NCBI GenBank assembly: GCA_018382295.1
Contig: JAGZQF010000004.1
Span: 1 to 64,000, forward strand
Direction: 5' to 3'
From: Collinsella sp.
Lineage (GTDB): Bacteria; Actinomycetota; Coriobacteriia; Coriobacteriales; Coriobacteriaceae
Length of the DNA stretch: 64,000 nucleotides
Shown here: positions 1 through 8,103 of the stretch, in pieces
Position numbering within the stretch: the first letter of the stretch is position 1
Layout of the letters: each line of letters begins with the position of its first letter
The notes under the pieces: model-generated
What the model was told of the DNA's origin: nothing
Seen by the model: the letters and a program-made list of their open reading frames with translations, nothing else
The model's database searches: none
Made by a program: the position numbers and the translations under genes

Positions 1-54
1 CCGTTCGAGATGAGGGTCAGGACGCCGGCGCCCGACGGGGAGACGGCGAGTTAG
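1..54 (+). CDS. possible 3' end of an unidentified gene
   Basis: Reading frame 1 is open from the window edge for 17 codons and stops at TAG (52-54), with residues such as PFEMRVRTPAP. It is too short to identify, and chance openness is likely in DNA this GC-rich. A T-run follows at 86-94, but I see no convincing hairpin before it. A gene on the other strand cannot be excluded. Confidence 0.2.
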   Translation, partial: PFEMRVRTPAPDGETAS

Positions 55-96
55 CCGGCAGGTCGGCATGTCAATCCTGGTCTAACAGAGCCTTTT

Positions 97-675
97 TTAT
101 ATCGCGAGGATCCCCAGATGCTCAAGTAAGATCTTAAGCCCGATGAGGATGAGCACGACGCCGCCCACGATGGTGGCGGGCTTTTCGTAGCGCGCGCCAA
201 AGGTGTGGCCGATCGCCACGCCGGCAACGGAGAAGACAAAGGTCGTGATGCCAATGAGCGACACGGCGGGGACGATGTCGACCGAAAGCGCGGCGAACGA
301 GATGCCCACGGCCAGGGCGTCGATTGAGGTGGCGATGGCGAGGATCAGGTACTCGCCCAGGTCAATCTTCTCGGCATCCTTGCCGTCGCCTTCGTTCTCG
401 TCCTCAGTAAAGGCTTCCCACAGCATCTTGCCGCCGATGAAGGCCAAAAGGATGAAGGCGATCCAATGGTCGATGGGTCCGATGATGCCCATGAACTGGC
501 TGCCAAGCGCCCATCCGATTACGGGCATGCCGGCCTGAAAGCCGCCAAAGAACAGGCCGAGCACCACGGCGACTTTAAGGTTGATCTTTTTCATGCCGAG
601 ACCTTTGCAGATGGAAACGGCAAAGGCGTCCATTGAAAGGCCAACGGCGAGCAGCACGAGCTCGGTGAGTCCCAT
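97..675 (-). CDS. mntP: manganese efflux pump MntP
   Basis: Predicted inner-membrane exporter of Mn2+ that protects the cell from manganese excess. The 192-residue protein is nearly all hydrophobic, with about six membrane segments in two related halves. Each half carries an Asp-containing motif: LSMDAFAV (residues 13-20) and TSIDALAV (116-123). An acidic loop (EDENEGDGKD, 91-100) separates the halves. The frame stays open to 828, but the ATG at 675 is chosen because a GAGGGAG ribosome site lies about 8 nt upstream and the family starts there; the extra codons fall inside the leader RNA. That leader is a yybP-ykoY riboswitch plus terminator, which independently supports a manganese role. Length is typical of the family. 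Confidence 0.93.
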   Translation of the reverse strand: MGLTELVLLAVGLSMDAFAVSICKGLGMKKINLKVAVVLGLFFGGFQAGMPVIGWALGSQFMGIIGPIDHWIAFILLAFIGGKMLWEAFTEDENEGDGKDAEKIDLGEYLILAIATSIDALAVGISFAALSVDIVPAVSLIGITTFVFSVAGVAIGHTFGARYEKPATIVGGVVLILIGLKILLEHLGILAI

Positions 676-728
676 AGTCTGGCTCCCTCTCTGCGGGCGG
701 GCCCGCGTGTACCTCTTGGGGGAGTAAC

Positions 729-772
729 AAAAAAGACCCGTGGCGTACGCGTTGCGCGCACAGCCACGAGTC
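729..772 (-). terminator. riboswitch-controlled intrinsic terminator before mntP
   Basis: Minus-strand hairpin with arms GACTCGTGGC (772-763) and GCCACGGGTC (744-735), followed by six U. It lies between the aptamer and the mntP start, so it is the natural expression platform of the manganese riboswitch. Confidence 0.85.
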
Positions 773-864
773 TCGTTCATTAAGGCAAGCCAGGCCGCAT
801 CGGCCAGTGTGTTGACTTGCCGCGCCACCGGAGGCGAACCCGATCACGCGACTACTCCCTCATT
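765..864 (-). promoter_or_regulatory. yybP-ykoY (Mn2+-sensing) riboswitch upstream of mntP
   Basis: On the minus strand the leader carries the hallmark GGGAGTAGT (859-851). Further on comes GTCAACACACTGGCC (816-802), closed by a GGCAAG/CTTGCC stem, and then AACGAGACTC. These match the yybP-ykoY aptamer class, which binds Mn2+ and commonly controls mntP. The 3' strand (GACTC) is shared between the aptamer base stem and the 5' arm of the terminator that follows. This predicts transcriptional control: bound metal blocks the terminator and turns mntP on. The motif is seen directly; the mechanism is inferred. Confidence 0.85.
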
Positions 865-1022
865 TATGCGAATCCCGATGCTACCACATAAGCGGCTCAT
901 TTGGATTGGGGCTCTCAGCTGTGTTCGCTCATTCTGTAAGCATCGGATTTTGCGGGCGTCACAGGGGCAAACCGTGAGAAACTTATTGACGTTTATGGAG
1001 CGTATACGATGGGAGCGATGCC

Positions 1023-2090
1023 TTGGATAAGAACGAGCTGCAAAAGCGTATGGAACAGGCCATCCGCCTGACGGCACCTGGTCAGCCGATCCGCACCGCC
1101 CTCGACATGATTATCGCCGGTCACCTGGGCGCCCTTATCTGCGTCGGCGACACCGAAAACGTGCTCGCTGCCGGTAACGACGGCTTCCCGCTCAACATTT
1201 CGTTCACCTCGAATCGTCTGTTCGAGCTCTCCAAGATGGACGGTGCCATCGTCATCGACGGCGACCTCACCCAGATCCTGCGCGCCAACTTCCACCTCAA
1301 TCCCGATCCCTCGCTTGCCACGAGCGAGACGGGCATGCGTCACCGCACCGCCGCTCGCATGTCGGTGCTCACCGATGCCATCGTGATCTCGGTTTCGGCT
1401 CGTCGTGCCGTCGTTAACGTGTACGTCCACGGCAAGAGCTACGAGATCCAGCCCGTTACCACCATCATGAGCTCGGTCAACCAGCTCGTCGCCACGCTCC
1501 AGACTACCCGTCAGTCGCTCGATCGCTCCCTGCTGCGCCTGACGGCCCTCGAGCTCGACGACTACGTTACGCTCGCCGACATTACCGGTATTTTTTCGAG
1601 CTTCGAGATCATGCAGCAGGCAAAGACCGAGCTTAAGGATTGCATTGTCAAGCTGGGCAACCAGGGCAAGCTCGTGCAGATGCAGCTCGAGCAGCTCGCC
1701 GGCTCCAGCATGGATACCGAGTACGACCTGATGATTCGCGACTACGCGAGCGATTCCTCCGAGGCAAACGCCGAGAAGATTCGCACTGAGCTTGCCCGTA
1801 TGACGCCTAAGGACCTGTCCGACCCACAGCATGTGGCGGCGGTTCTGGGTTACGACGACCTGGACGAGGACTCCGTCATGACACCGCTAGGCCTGCGCAC
1901 GCTTTCGCGCGTGTCCGTCGTGCGCGACGGCGTGGCCGAGAAAATCGTCGACGAGTATGGCTCGCTGCAGGAGCTCATGGACGACATCAGCGAGGATCCG
2001 GAGCGCCTGGGCGACTTTGGCGTCAACAACCCTGCCATTCTTGCGGACTCCCTGTACCGCATGAAGGGCACCAAACAGGGGAACGCATAA
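1023..2090 (+). CDS. disA: DNA integrity scanning protein DisA, diadenylate cyclase
   Basis: Makes the second messenger c-di-AMP from two ATP and scans DNA for branched structures. The 355-residue protein has the N-terminal DAC domain with the DGA motif (residues 73-75) and RHR motif (106-108) needed for catalysis. A helical linker follows, and then a C-terminal helix-hairpin-helix region (roughly 290-350) for DNA junctions. The start is TTG, with GGGAG about 7 nt upstream; no better in-frame ATG exists. The stop overlaps the ispD start by one base (TAATG), so translation is probably coupled. Length and motif spacing are normal for the family. Confidence 0.95.
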   Translation: MDKNELQKRMEQAIRLTAPGQPIRTALDMIIAGHLGALICVGDTENVLAAGNDGFPLNISFTSNRLFELSKMDGAIVIDGDLTQILRANFHLNPDPSLATSETGMRHRTAARMSVLTDAIVISVSARRAVVNVYVHGKSYEIQPVTTIMSSVNQLVATLQTTRQSLDRSLLRLTALELDDYVTLADITGIFSSFEIMQQAKTELKDCIVKLGNQGKLVQMQLEQLAGSSMDTEYDLMIRDYASDSSEANAEKIRTELARMTPKDLSDPQHVAAVLGYDDLDEDSVMTPLGLRTLSRVSVVRDGVAEKIVDEYGSLQELMDDISEDPERLGDFGVNNPAILADSLYRMKGTKQGNA

Positions 2091-2818
2091 TGGCGCCCGT
2101 ATGCGCCGTGGTCGTTGCCGGCGGCAGCGGCCAGCGCTTTGGAAATCCCGGCGGCAAGCAGCTCGTTAACGTGGCGGGCCGTCCGCTCATGAGCTGGTCC
2201 ATCCGCGCGTTCGATCGGAGCGACAAGGTCGGCCACATCGTCGTAGTTTGCCCTGCCGAGCGTCGTGCCGAGATGCGACGCCTGGCCATCGACCCGTTTG
2301 ACTATGACACGCCCATCAGCTTTGCCGATGCCGGCGATACCCGTCAGGATTCCACCCGTGCCGGCGTGCATGCGGTTCCGGCGGGTTTCGAATATGTCGC
2401 CATTCACGACGGCGCTCGTCCGCTCATTACCACCGAGGCCATCGATCACGCTATCGACGTGCTTGTGGGCGACCGTTCGCTCGACGGTGTCGTGTGCGGT
2501 CAGCCCGCGATCGACACGCTCAAAATCGTCGACGGCGATAATATCGTCGAGACGCCGCCGCGCGAGCTCTATTGGGCCGCACAGACGCCGCAGATCTTTA
2601 GCGTCGACGCCATGAAGCGTGCTCACGCCGCAGCTATCGCCGAGGGTTTTATCGGCACTGACGATTCGTCGCTGGTCGAGCGCATGGGCGGACGCGTACG
2701 TTGCGTTCAGAGTCCGCGCGATAACCTTAAGGTGACGGTGCCCGAGGACCTGCGTCCCGTAACCGCGATTCTGCTCGGCCGCATGGCCGAGGGAGAGGAC
2801 CTTCCCCATGTTCAGTAA
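2090..2818 (+). CDS. ispD: 2-C-methyl-D-erythritol 4-phosphate cytidylyltransferase
   Basis: Third enzyme of the non-mevalonate isoprenoid pathway: CTP plus MEP gives CDP-ME. The 242 residues begin with the nucleotide-binding loop GGSGQRFG (11-18), followed by a lysine (K23). A DGARPL segment and a C-terminal segment NLKVTVPEDL are also typical. It overlaps disA by 1 base and ispF by 11 bases, so the three genes form one operon. The next genes, ispF and cysS, are classic neighbours in Gram-positive genomes. Confidence 0.95.
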   Translation: MAPVCAVVVAGGSGQRFGNPGGKQLVNVAGRPLMSWSIRAFDRSDKVGHIVVVCPAERRAEMRRLAIDPFDYDTPISFADAGDTRQDSTRAGVHAVPAGFEYVAIHDGARPLITTEAIDHAIDVLVGDRSLDGVVCGQPAIDTLKIVDGDNIVETPPRELYWAAQTPQIFSVDAMKRAHAAAIAEGFIGTDDSSLVERMGGRVRCVQSPRDNLKVTVPEDLRPVTAILLGRMAEGEDLPHVQ

Positions 2819-3302
2819 CCTGCGCATTGGCCACGGCTACGACGTCCACCGTCTGGTGGAGGGGCGTCGATGTATCATCGGCGGGGTCGACATCCCCTAC
2901 GAGCGTGGCCTGCTGGGCCACTCGGATGCCGATGTGCTCGCGCACGCCTTGGCCGACGCCATTCTGGGCGCCTGCCGCGGGGGAGACATCGGCAAGCTAT
3001 TTCCCGACACCGATCCCGCCTACGAGGGCGCCGATTCGATGGTGCTGCTCGCTCGCGTGATGGACTATGCGCGTGAGCTGGGCTTTGAGTTTGTCGATGC
3101 CGATTGCACCATTGCCTGTCAGCAACCCAAGATCACCCCGCACCGCGATGCCATGCGCGCCAACCTTGCCCATGCCCTGGGCGTTGACGTCGAAAACGTG
3201 GGTGTCGCCGCCACTACGACCGAAAAGCTCGGTTGGGAAGGCCAGGGCGAGGGGATCGGCGCCTGGGCCGTCTGCCTGCTACAGAAAACCGTTAAGGAGT
3301 AA
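2808..3302 (+). CDS. ispF: 2-C-methyl-D-erythritol 2,4-cyclodiphosphate synthase
   Basis: Cyclises CDP-ME 2-phosphate to MEcPP with loss of CMP, the fifth step of the non-mevalonate pathway. The 164 residues hold the metal ligands in GHGYDVHR (D12, H14) and the later GHSDADVLAHA (H46), as expected for the zinc site. The C-terminus keeps the family TTTEKLGWEGQGEGIGA stretch. The ATG at 2808 lies inside the end of ispD. Three bases separate its stop from cysS. Confidence 0.95.
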   Translation: MFSNLRIGHGYDVHRLVEGRRCIIGGVDIPYERGLLGHSDADVLAHALADAILGACRGGDIGKLFPDTDPAYEGADSMVLLARVMDYARELGFEFVDADCTIACQQPKITPHRDAMRANLAHALGVDVENVGVAATTTEKLGWEGQGEGIGAWAVCLLQKTVKE

Positions 3303-3305
3303 CGA

Positions 3306-4772
3306 ATGCGTATCTACAACAGCGCTACCCATAAAAAAGAAGAGTTCCAGCCCATCGAGTCCGGCAAGGTCCGCATGTACGTGTGCGGCCCCACGGTCTA
3401 CGACAACATCCACATCGGCAATGCCCGCACGTTCATCAGCTTCGATGTGATTCGTCGCTGGCTCATCGCGAGCGGCTACGAGGTCACGTTCGCCCAGAAC
3501 CTCACCGATGTCGATGACAAGATCATCAAGCGCGCCAACGAGCAGGGCCGTACGGCTGCCGAGGTCGCGACGGAGTTCTCCGATAAGTTCATCGGCGTCA
3601 TGCGCGCCGCCAACGTGCTCGATCCCGATGTGCGCCCCCGCGCCACCAAGGAGATCGGCCCCATGATCGCCATGATCAAGACGCTTATCGAGCAGGGCCA
3701 CGCTTACGCCGCCGATAACGGCGACGTGTATTTTGCCGTGCGCAGCGATCCCAACTATGGTCAGGTCTCGGGCCGCAACATCGATGACCTTATGGTTGGT
3801 GCACGTATCGAGGAGAACGAGGACAAGAACGACCCGCTCGACTTTGCCCTGTGGAAGGCCGCCAAGCCCGGCGAGCCCAGCTGGCCGAGCCCCTGGGGCG
3901 AGGGCCGTCCCGGGTGGCACACCGAGTGCGCCGCCATGGTGCATCGCTACCTTGGCACTCCGATCGACATCCACGGCGGTGGCTCCGACCTTGCCTTCCC
4001 GCATCACGAGAACGAGTGCGCCCAGGCCACCTGCGCCTGGCACCAGGGCTTCTCCAACACTTGGATGCACACGGGCATGCTGCTGGTAGACGGCGAGAAG
4101 ATGTCCAAGTCGCTCGGCAACTTCTTTACGCTGGCCGAGGTTCTCGAGCAGCACTCCGCTGCCGCCCTGCGTCTGCTGATGCTGCAGACGAGCTATCGCT
4201 CGCCGCTCGACTTTTCTTGGGAGCGCCTGGAGGGTGCCGAGAACTCGCTCACGCGTATCGCCGGTACGGTCGAGAACCTGCGCTGGGCCGCGAACCATGC
4301 GACGGCCGATGCCGATGAGGCAGCATCTGAGGCGTTTGCCGCCAAGGCCGCCGAGACCCGTGCCACCTTTAAGGAGTGCATGGACGACGACTTTAACACC
4401 GCTGGTGCTATGGGTGCCGTCTTTGGCTTTGTGACCGAGTGCAACCAGTACCTGGAGCAGGCGGGCGACGCTGCCGACAAGGCCGCCGCGCTTGCCGCCG
4501 CCGACACGCTGGCCGAGCTGCTCGATACGCTTGGCGTTGAGCTCCCCGAGCCCAAGGTCGAGCTGCCGCTGGGTCTGCTGGGCGTTGCCGCCGGTTTGGT
4601 CGCCTATACGGGTGACGACGTGGACGAGGCCGCTGCCAAGATTCTCGAGGCCCGCGCCGAGGCTCGTGCCGCCAAGAACTGGGATCTGGCCGACGCCATC
4701 CGCGACCAGCTCAAGGACCTGGGCCTCACCATTGAGGATGCGGCCGCGGGCACTCGTATTAAGAGTCTCTAG
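3306..4772 (+). CDS. cysS: cysteinyl-tRNA synthetase
   Basis: Charges tRNA-Cys with cysteine in the cytoplasm. The 488-residue class I synthetase has the HIGH signature as HIGN (residues 36-39) just after the substrate-zinc cysteine C27. The KMSKS loop (EKMSKSLGN) lies near residue 267. GWHTECAAM and FPHHENECAQ contribute the remaining zinc ligands. The tail (about 340-480) is the helical anticodon-binding region. A GGAGTAACG ribosome site overlaps the end of ispF. A strongly folded non-coding element follows directly. Confidence 0.96.
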   Translation: MRIYNSATHKKEEFQPIESGKVRMYVCGPTVYDNIHIGNARTFISFDVIRRWLIASGYEVTFAQNLTDVDDKIIKRANEQGRTAAEVATEFSDKFIGVMRAANVLDPDVRPRATKEIGPMIAMIKTLIEQGHAYAADNGDVYFAVRSDPNYGQVSGRNIDDLMVGARIEENEDKNDPLDFALWKAAKPGEPSWPSPWGEGRPGWHTECAAMVHRYLGTPIDIHGGGSDLAFPHHENECAQATCAWHQGFSNTWMHTGMLLVDGEKMSKSLGNFFTLAEVLEQHSAAALRLLMLQTSYRSPLDFSWERLEGAENSLTRIAGTVENLRWAANHATADADEAASEAFAAKAAETRATFKECMDDDFNTAGAMGAVFGFVTECNQYLEQAGDAADKAAALAAADTLAELLDTLGVELPEPKVELPLGLLGVAAGLVAYTGDDVDEAAAKILEARAEARAAKNWDLADAIRDQLKDLGLTIEDAAAGTRIKSL

Positions 4773-4779
4773 TATTTGT

Positions 4780-4880
4780 CGACCGTTCGAGGTGCGGCAG
4801 ATTGCCTTGAAAGAGAAGGGCATAGACCTGGTGGTCATGCCCGACGATTGAAAGGCAAGGTGCCGTGGCTCGAACGGTCG
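4780..4880 (+). other. highly structured element between cysS and rlmB (candidate RNA)
   Basis: A 101-nt self-complementary sequence. Bases 4780-4791 (CGACCGTTCGAG) pair perfectly with 4869-4880. The stem continues, with few mismatches, to 4808/4852. A 9-by-9 internal loop (4809-4817 and 4843-4851) leads to an apical hairpin: GGGCAT plus GACC pair with GGTC plus ATGCCC around a UGGU tetraloop (4829-4832), with A4824 bulged. There is no T-run, so it is not an intrinsic terminator. I recognise no Rfam-type family. It could be a leader RNA for rlmB, an RNase III processing site or a small palindromic repeat. Confidence 0.6.
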
Positions 4881-4915
4881 ATTCTTGTTCGTTATCTATT
4901 TAAGGAGGTCGTCCT

Positions 4916-5830
4916 ATGGCCGACAATCGCAAGCGTGCGCCTCGTGGTGGCAAGCAGGCCGCTTCTGGCTCGCGTCCGATTCGCCGCAATGACCGCGCTG
5001 TCGCTCCCAAGGGCCAGCACGATCGCACCCAGGCCGCACGTCCGCAGCGCGATCGCAACCGCGATGCTGTCCAGGTTCCCAAGGGCGAGTTTATCGAAGG
5101 CCGCCGTGCCGCCGCCGAGGCGCTGCGTACCGGCTTTCCCGTCAAGTGCGCGCTCATTGCCGAGGGCGGGGAGCGCGATGCCGCCCTGTCTCGTCTGGTC
5201 GATGACCTCAACGCCGCGGGCGTCCGCATTAAGTATGTGCCGCGCGCGCAGCTCGATGCGCTGTCGAGCCATGGCGCTCACCAGGGCATTGCGCTCGAGG
5301 TTGGCAACTTCCCCTATGCCGATGTTGCCGATATCCTCGACCGTGCGGGTGACGGACCGGCGCTCGTCGTCGTGCTCGACCATGTGACCGACGATGGCAA
5401 CTTTGGCGCCATCGTGCGCTCTGCCGAGGTCGTGGGCGCGGCGGGCGTCATCATTGCCAACAAGCGCGCCGCCGGTGTAACCGTCGGCAGCTACAAGACT
5501 TCTGCCGGCGCCGTCATGCATCTGCCCATCGCACAGGTTCCCAATATCGCCCGTGCGCTCGATGACCTCAAGGCCGCTGGCTTTTGGGTGGGCGGCGCCT
5601 CCGAGCACGCCGAAGGCAGTTGCTGGGATGCTCCCTTCGAGGGTCGCGTTGCGCTCGTCATGGGTTCCGAGGGCGACGGCATCTCGCGTCTTGTGCTCGA
5701 GAAATGCGACTTTTTGACTAAGCTTCCCCAGCGCGGCATGACCGAGAGCCTCAATGTTGCCCAGGCGACCACGGCGCTATGCTTTGAGTGGCTGCGTCGC
5801 AACGCCGGCGAGCTCATGGGGGAGGAGTAG
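4916..5830 (+). CDS. rlmB: 23S rRNA (guanosine-2'-O)-methyltransferase, RlmB/TrmH family
   Basis: SPOUT-fold RNA 2'-O-methyltransferase, probably acting on G2251 of 23S rRNA. The 304 residues start with a basic, disordered tail of about 55 residues, then the L30e-like substrate-binding domain (about 58-135) and the SPOUT domain. The SAM-knot signatures are clear: DGNFGAIVRSAEVVGA, LVMGSEGDGI and MTESLNVAQATT. A strong AAGGAGG lies before the ATG. The next gene (rae1) starts 3 bases after the stop. Sibling TrmH-type enzymes share these motifs, so the exact target is an inference. Confidence 0.9.
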   Translation: MADNRKRAPRGGKQAASGSRPIRRNDRAVAPKGQHDRTQAARPQRDRNRDAVQVPKGEFIEGRRAAAEALRTGFPVKCALIAEGGERDAALSRLVDDLNAAGVRIKYVPRAQLDALSSHGAHQGIALEVGNFPYADVADILDRAGDGPALVVVLDHVTDDGNFGAIVRSAEVVGAAGVIIANKRAAGVTVGSYKTSAGAVMHLPIAQVPNIARALDDLKAAGFWVGGASEHAEGSCWDAPFEGRVALVMGSEGDGISRLVLEKCDFLTKLPQRGMTESLNVAQATTALCFEWLRRNAGELMGEE

Positions 5831-5833
5831 CGC

Positions 5834-6511
5834 ATGTCCAAGAAGAACCGCGCCAAGTCCAAGGCCAAGCGCTTTGGCGAGGGCTCGGCCAAGCCGATTG
5901 TTTCGGCCGCGACCTATGGCGTGGGCGGCAATGCGTTTGCGCAGGCTATCGCCGACCCGGTCTCGACAGTGCACTCCAATAAGCCCGAGCTGCTGGTGGT
6001 CGACGGCTACAACGTGATTCACTGCACGCCGCGCTACGAAAAGCTCATCTACGACCATTCCGACGATCCATATTCCAGCGACGTCCACGATATGGCGCGC
6101 ACCGCGCTCATCAACGATGTTGCCGCGTTTGCCCAGGGCCGCTACGAGGCCGTGATCGTGTTCGACGGCGCGGGAAACATCTCCAGCGAGCGCCCTAATC
6201 TGCCTGCCCGCGGCGTGCGCATCGAGTTCTCGCCGACGGGCGTATCGGCCGATACCGTGGTGCAGAAGCTCTGCATCGAGGCGCGCGAGGAGGGCCGCGC
6301 GTGCTCCGTGGTGTCGAGCGACGGCACGATCCAGGCCGTCGTCATGGGCAAGGGCGTCACGCGCATCTCGAGCCGTATGCTGGTGGACGAGATCAAACAG
6401 ATCGATAACGACGTTCACGAGGCAGAGGAAGCTCCGCAAATCAAGATGACTCTGGGCAGCCGCCTGAGTCCCGATGCCCTGGCCAAGCTCAAGGCCCTGC
6501 GCGGACGGTAG
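5834..6511 (+). CDS. rae1: NYN (PIN-like) domain ribonuclease, YacP/Rae1 family
   Basis: Predicted ribosome-associated endoribonuclease of the YacP/Rae1 group. The 225 residues open with a basic tail (KKNRAKSKAKR). The NYN domain runs from about residue 52 to 180, with the acidic motifs LLVVDGYNVIH, VIVFDGAG and SSDGTIQ giving the metal-binding aspartates. The gene follows rlmB with 3 bases between, an association common in Gram-positive genomes, which supports a role in translation-linked RNA decay. The assignment rests on domain and context, not on a known substrate. Confidence 0.82.
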   Translation: MSKKNRAKSKAKRFGEGSAKPIVSAATYGVGGNAFAQAIADPVSTVHSNKPELLVVDGYNVIHCTPRYEKLIYDHSDDPYSSDVHDMARTALINDVAAFAQGRYEAVIVFDGAGNISSERPNLPARGVRIEFSPTGVSADTVVQKLCIEAREEGRACSVVSSDGTIQAVVMGKGVTRISSRMLVDEIKQIDNDVHEAEEAPQIKMTLGSRLSPDALAKLKALRGR

Positions 6512-6538
6512 GGGAGTTGGCGGGGCAATGCTGCCTTG

Positions 6539-7879
6539 CTAACTCCATTCAGCGATGTCGATCATTCTTTCGAGGCGCCACGTTAACGCCTCTTTTAGAT
6601 AAGGCAGTCTCGCTGCTAGGGCATCGTTTTTAGACAGAATCTCGATTGCCTCGTCGACAAAACCATCGAGTTTGCCCCCGTCAAACCAGCTCATATCCTC
6701 AACAAGCAACATTTGTTTCGCGGGACTTGAATGGAACTGCGCGCTGGCAAAACTGTGCTCTCCTGCCCTAAGCTCCTCTAGAGATATGTTGCACCAGAGC
6801 GATGAGCCCGAATCGAAGATGGGGGCTGGTCTGCAGGCCAGTGAGTTGACGTTTCGCACGAGGCCGAAGTTGCGCCAATGACGATCGTAGTTGGCGATGA
6901 TGTCGTCGCACGCGATCATGCGGTCAAGGGCATCCTTGACGCCTGCCACCCCGAGCTCCTCGCAGTTTGCTACGTATCGCTCGTAGTCGGTTAGTCGTTC
7001 ATCTGCGTTTGCGTGCTGGTTTACATAGAACGCAGGGACATACTCTTCTTCATCAGTTAAGAAGACATCGCATATGCTCAGGGCGGAAGTGCCCGTGCCC
7101 TCGAGTGAGTAAGGCACATAATCGCAGGCGTTTAGGATGCGACGGTGGAGCGCGGTCGCCACCAGCTCGTTATAAGGTTCCTGGTTCAGGTGCGCTCCTG
7201 CCTTATGCAGAATTCGACGCCCGCCCTCGCACGTCCAGTACTTTTGAAGATTGCCGTCCGACGTGTTATCGGGCTTTGCGGCAGCCGCTTTTCCCTCTGG
7301 GGCAAAGGTCGCAATGGACAGCGAGACGTCATCAAAGGCGTTATTGAAGAAGTTAATATCTTCCCACGCGAGACCGGAACCTTGGGGTCTAATCCAATAC
7401 TGGTCGGATAGGGAGAGGCCAAGATTTCGCTGTACGAGTTCATCGGGAACATCGACTGCGGCTTCTGCAAGCAGGGAGGCTAGCCCTATGCGTGCGAGCG
7501 GAATACCGCGGCCGCGCCACCAGATGCGGAAGGAGTCGAGCGATATGGGGCTATTAGGGCCAAATACTCCAATAGGGGCGTGGGCGTAATCGATGTCGGC
7601 GCCGATGTGGGTAAAGTCTTTTCGCGATGTGCTGTAGACCAGCTGAGCGACTTCGTACGTGCGGTTCATGAGGGTGAACGCGATCTCGCTCTTACCGTGG
7701 CCGCGGCGGGGACGTCCCCCCGTTTTGGTCACAGAGCGGAGTCGCGTGTCGACGCTGTCTTTGTCGATGAGCCATACACCAGAAGCCTTGCGGGCCTCAA
7801 GTGCTCCGTTTTTTATGAGCTCCTGCACCCTGCGCGGAGTGATGCCGAGCAGCTCGGCGGCTTCTTTGGTAGTAAGCAT
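6539..7879 (-). CDS. HTH-HipA-like kinase fusion protein
   Basis: A 446-residue single-chain protein. Residues 1-47 form an excisionase/MerR-type helix-turn-helix (LTTKEAAELLGITPRRVQEL). The C-terminal half resembles HipA kinases: a lysine in RRILHKAG, the catalytic-loop-like NYDRHWRNFG (about 330-339) and a metal-loop-like PIFDSGSSLW. HipA proteins are serine/threonine kinases of toxin-antitoxin systems, normally neutralised by a separate HTH protein, HipB. Here the HTH is on the same chain and no hipB is nearby. ATG 7879 (GAAGGG ribosome site) is preferred over the in-frame start at 7921, which lies inside a 28-bp palindrome. Base composition is more AT-rich than its neighbours, suggesting transfer. 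Confidence 0.75.
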   Translation of the reverse strand: MLTTKEAAELLGITPRRVQELIKNGALEARKASGVWLIDKDSVDTRLRSVTKTGGRPRRGHGKSEIAFTLMNRTYEVAQLVYSTSRKDFTHIGADIDYAHAPIGVFGPNSPISLDSFRIWWRGRGIPLARIGLASLLAEAAVDVPDELVQRNLGLSLSDQYWIRPQGSGLAWEDINFFNNAFDDVSLSIATFAPEGKAAAAKPDNTSDGNLQKYWTCEGGRRILHKAGAHLNQEPYNELVATALHRRILNACDYVPYSLEGTGTSALSICDVFLTDEEEYVPAFYVNQHANADERLTDYERYVANCEELGVAGVKDALDRMIACDDIIANYDRHWRNFGLVRNVNSLACRPAPIFDSGSSLWCNISLEELRAGEHSFASAQFHSSPAKQMLLVEDMSWFDGGKLDGFVDEAIEILSKNDALAARLPYLKEALTWRLERMIDIAEWS

Positions 7880-7883
7880 CGCG

Positions 7884-7956
7884 AAACCCTTCGCCAGAAC
7901 GAATAGTTTTATATATAGCAATTGTAATTAAAACTATTCGTTCTGGCGAATGGTTT
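7884..7956. promoter_or_regulatory. 28-bp inverted repeat around the HTH-HipA promoter
   Basis: Bases 7884-7911 and 7929-7956 are reverse complements over 28 bp with one mismatch; each arm contains TTCGCCAGAACGAATAG. The 17-bp spacer, read on the minus strand, contains TATATA, a plausible -10 box for the downstream gene. The distal arm would then cover the -35 region and the proximal arm the transcription start. This layout fits an autoregulatory operator bound by the protein's own HTH domain. The repeat is seen directly; the regulator is inferred. Confidence 0.7.
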
Positions 7957-8103
7957 TAAGATTGAGGGCGCACTGACAGAAATGAACGGGCCTGGTACGC
8001 GTTGTTGCTGGATTTTGCATATTTGTATAACGCCGTGCGGCCTGTTGCGCCCCGTCCGCAATTCCTTTATTCTTAACTCGCTTCGCGTGAAAGCGCCAAG
8101 TGT

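Larger units (their letters stand above)
676..1022. other. gene-free stretch between mntP and disA
   Basis: Divergent spacer of 347 bases. Its left half is the mntP leader (riboswitch and terminator). Its right half should hold the disA promoter; a TTGACG lies near 983 but I see no well-spaced -10 box for it. No credible coding sequence. Confidence 0.6.

Noticed and set aside
3279..4838. Long antisense frames over cysS, disA, tuf, fusA and other genes
   Set aside because: All are Leu/Val/Gly/His-rich reflections of conserved genes with GC-biased third positions.
4780..4880. SRP, 6S, T-box or a known riboswitch at the cysS-rlmB spacer
   Set aside because: None of the defining loops or conserved bases of those RNAs is present.
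4776..5387. A coding frame across the cysS-rlmB spacer
   Set aside because: The spacer is palindromic and the frame then runs out of phase through rlmB; no family resemblance.
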